Below, in pieces: positions 63,334 through 64,000 of a DNA stretch of 64,000 nt (position 1 is its first letter; every line of letters begins with the position of its first letter). Source of the stretch: Salibaculum halophilum. GTDB lineage: Bacteria; Pseudomonadota; Alphaproteobacteria; Rhodobacterales; Rhodobacteraceae. Location of the stretch: contig NZ_MSIT01000006.1 of NCBI RefSeq assembly GCF_002094885.1, forward strand, positions 1 through 64,000. The letters are read 5' to 3'. The translations under genes and the position numbers were made by a program. The notes beneath the pieces were generated by a model. The model was not told the DNA's origin. It saw nothing but the letters and a program-made list of their open reading frames with translations, and did no database searches.

Positions 63334-63741
63334 CTAAAGCTCGATCTCGTCGCCCGGTTCATACATCGGGCTGTCGGGGTCATAGGGCGGGGCATCCTCG
63401 CGGCGGCGGATGATAATATCGCCGTTGGGCAGCACCTCGGGGGCAGTATAGTGGCGCGCGGCGTCCAGCTTGCCCATCAGGTCGATCAAGGCCGGGCCCA
63501 TCTCGCTGGCCAACATGTCGAGCGCCGGGCCGATCCTGCGCGCCATGCCCGCGACATCCTCCATCGCCGGGTCCATCTCGCGCAGAAGGCCACGCATCAT
63601 CATCTGCGCGCCCTCCTCCATGAGCGAGAACCCCTCTCCGATCTCGTCCGACCCGGCGCCTTCGGACGGGTCGGTGTCGGGTTGCGCGGTGGCGCTCAGC
63701 GGGGCCAGGGCGATGAAGCCGGCAAGGACAAACTGTCTCAT
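63334..63741 (-). CDS. hypothetical exported protein
   Basis: A 135-aa protein with a signal peptide (MRQFVLAGFIALAPLSATAQ) and an acidic mature part: Met-rich helix (FSLMEEGAQMMMRGLLREMDPAMEDVAGMA), ALDMLASEMGPALIDLMGKL, then a Pro/Asp-rich tail (APPYDPDSPMYEPGDEIEL) preceded by GDIIIRRRED. I recognise no named family. It lies 55 nt downstream of a DnaJ-domain gene on the same strand. The start at 63741 gives the signal peptide; the frame is open further upstream without one. Confidence 0.75.
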   Translation of the reverse strand: MRQFVLAGFIALAPLSATAQPDTDPSEGAGSDEIGEGFSLMEEGAQMMMRGLLREMDPAMEDVAGMARRIGPALDMLASEMGPALIDLMGKLDAARHYTAPEVLPNGDIIIRRREDAPPYDPDSPMYEPGDEIEL

Positions 63742-63796
63742 GCGGCCAATATAGGCCCGCCGGGCCGGGTCCCAAAGGCCCGCCCGCGCCCGCGGC

Positions 63797-64000
63797 TCAG
63801 CTTTGCCGCGAAATTTCATCCCAGGCCTCGTTAATGGCGATCATGCGCTTCTCGGCCAGCTTGACGGCCTCTTCGGGCACGCCGCGCGCCATCATGGCGT
63901 CGGGGTGGGTCTCGCGCACCAGCCGCCGCCACTGCTTGCGGATTTCATCGAGCGGCATCTCCGGGTCGACGCCCAGGACATCATAGGGGTCCCGGTCCGC
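63797..64000 (-). CDS. DnaJ-domain protein (DjlA-like), 3' end only
   Basis: The last 67 codons of a gene that continues past the right edge of the window. They encode a complete J-domain: DPYDVLGVDPEMPLDEIRKQWRRL-type helices I and II, the HPD motif in ETHPDAMMA, and the helix LAEKRMIAINEAWDEIS. A J-domain at the extreme C-terminus is the layout of DjlA-type proteins, which usually carry an N-terminal TerB-like region. It would stimulate the ATPase of DnaK-type Hsp70. Confidence 0.88.
   Translation of the reverse strand, partial: ADRDPYDVLGVDPEMPLDEIRKQWRRLVRETHPDAMMARGVPEEAVKLAEKRMIAINEAWDEISRQS

Overview
This is a GC-rich chromosomal window (well over 60% G+C by eye) with dense genes, many ATGA or TGATG stop/start overlaps and frequent GTG starts. 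Gene content points to an alphaproteobacterium of the Rhodobacterales (Rhodobacter/Roseobacter relatives). The supporting evidence is a ureDABCEFG cluster with a small extra gene, an orphan ctaD, a short proline-tRNA ligase, an HdaA homologue, and CtrA-, FNR- and PHO-type sites. That assignment is inference from families; no 16S gene is present.

Layout. 0-6.8 kb: tRNA-Ser(UGA), then a plus-strand row of core genes (RlpA/SPOR lipoprotein, D-Ala-D-Ala carboxypeptidase, tmk, holB, tatD, MBL hydrolase, AEC transporter). 6.8-12.3 kb (minus): a spermidine/putrescine-type ABC transporter with two oddly enlarged permeases. 12.5-17.6 kb (minus): urease operon ureD-A-(52-aa His-rich membrane peptide)-B-C-E-F-G. 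18-26 kb: an envelope cluster. It holds an EEP-family hydrolase, then opgG, opgH and cytochrome b561 on minus. Diverging from these on plus are a CDP-alcohol phosphatidyltransferase, a sulfatase-fold membrane enzyme and a flippase-like membrane protein. 26-30.4 kb: a THI5/NMT1-type ABC importer with a fused double permease and a coupled GT4 glycosyltransferase. 30.6-34.9 kb: tRNA-Leu(GAG), DUF2306, a LytTR membrane regulator, lipB, phoX. 35-46.9 kb: ctaD, DUF2244, yqeY, carA, a large GT2 glycosyltransferase, GntR regulator, HAD phosphatase, ubiH-type hydroxylase, epimerase, parE. 46.9-53.9 kb: two AT-rich orphan genes (PIN-like; ClpP-fold) on either side of cytochrome c, two envelope proteins, lolD/lolC and DUF2937. 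53.9-64 kb: proS, a pentapeptide-repeat membrane protein, fasciclin, AI-2E transporter, hdaA, ppk-ppx, a hypothetical exported protein and the 3' end of a DnaJ-domain gene.

The most coherent regulatory signal is phosphate. PHO-box-like direct repeats with 11-nt period occur upstream of phoX (three repeats), upstream of ppk-ppx, and at the start of the CDP-alcohol transferase/sulfatase/flippase-like operon. This suggests a PhoB-linked programme joining phosphate scavenging, polyphosphate and envelope glycerophosphate metabolism next to the periplasmic glucan genes. Other sites seen are a near-canonical FNR box before ctaD and a perfect TTAA-N7-TTAA CtrA box before the GT2 gene.

I found no CRISPR array, prophage, integrase, IS element or obvious multi-gene defence system. 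The best candidates for new biology are the PHO-box/glucan neighbourhood, the extra domains in the polyamine-type permeases, the small peptide in the urease operon and the two foreign-looking orphan genes.
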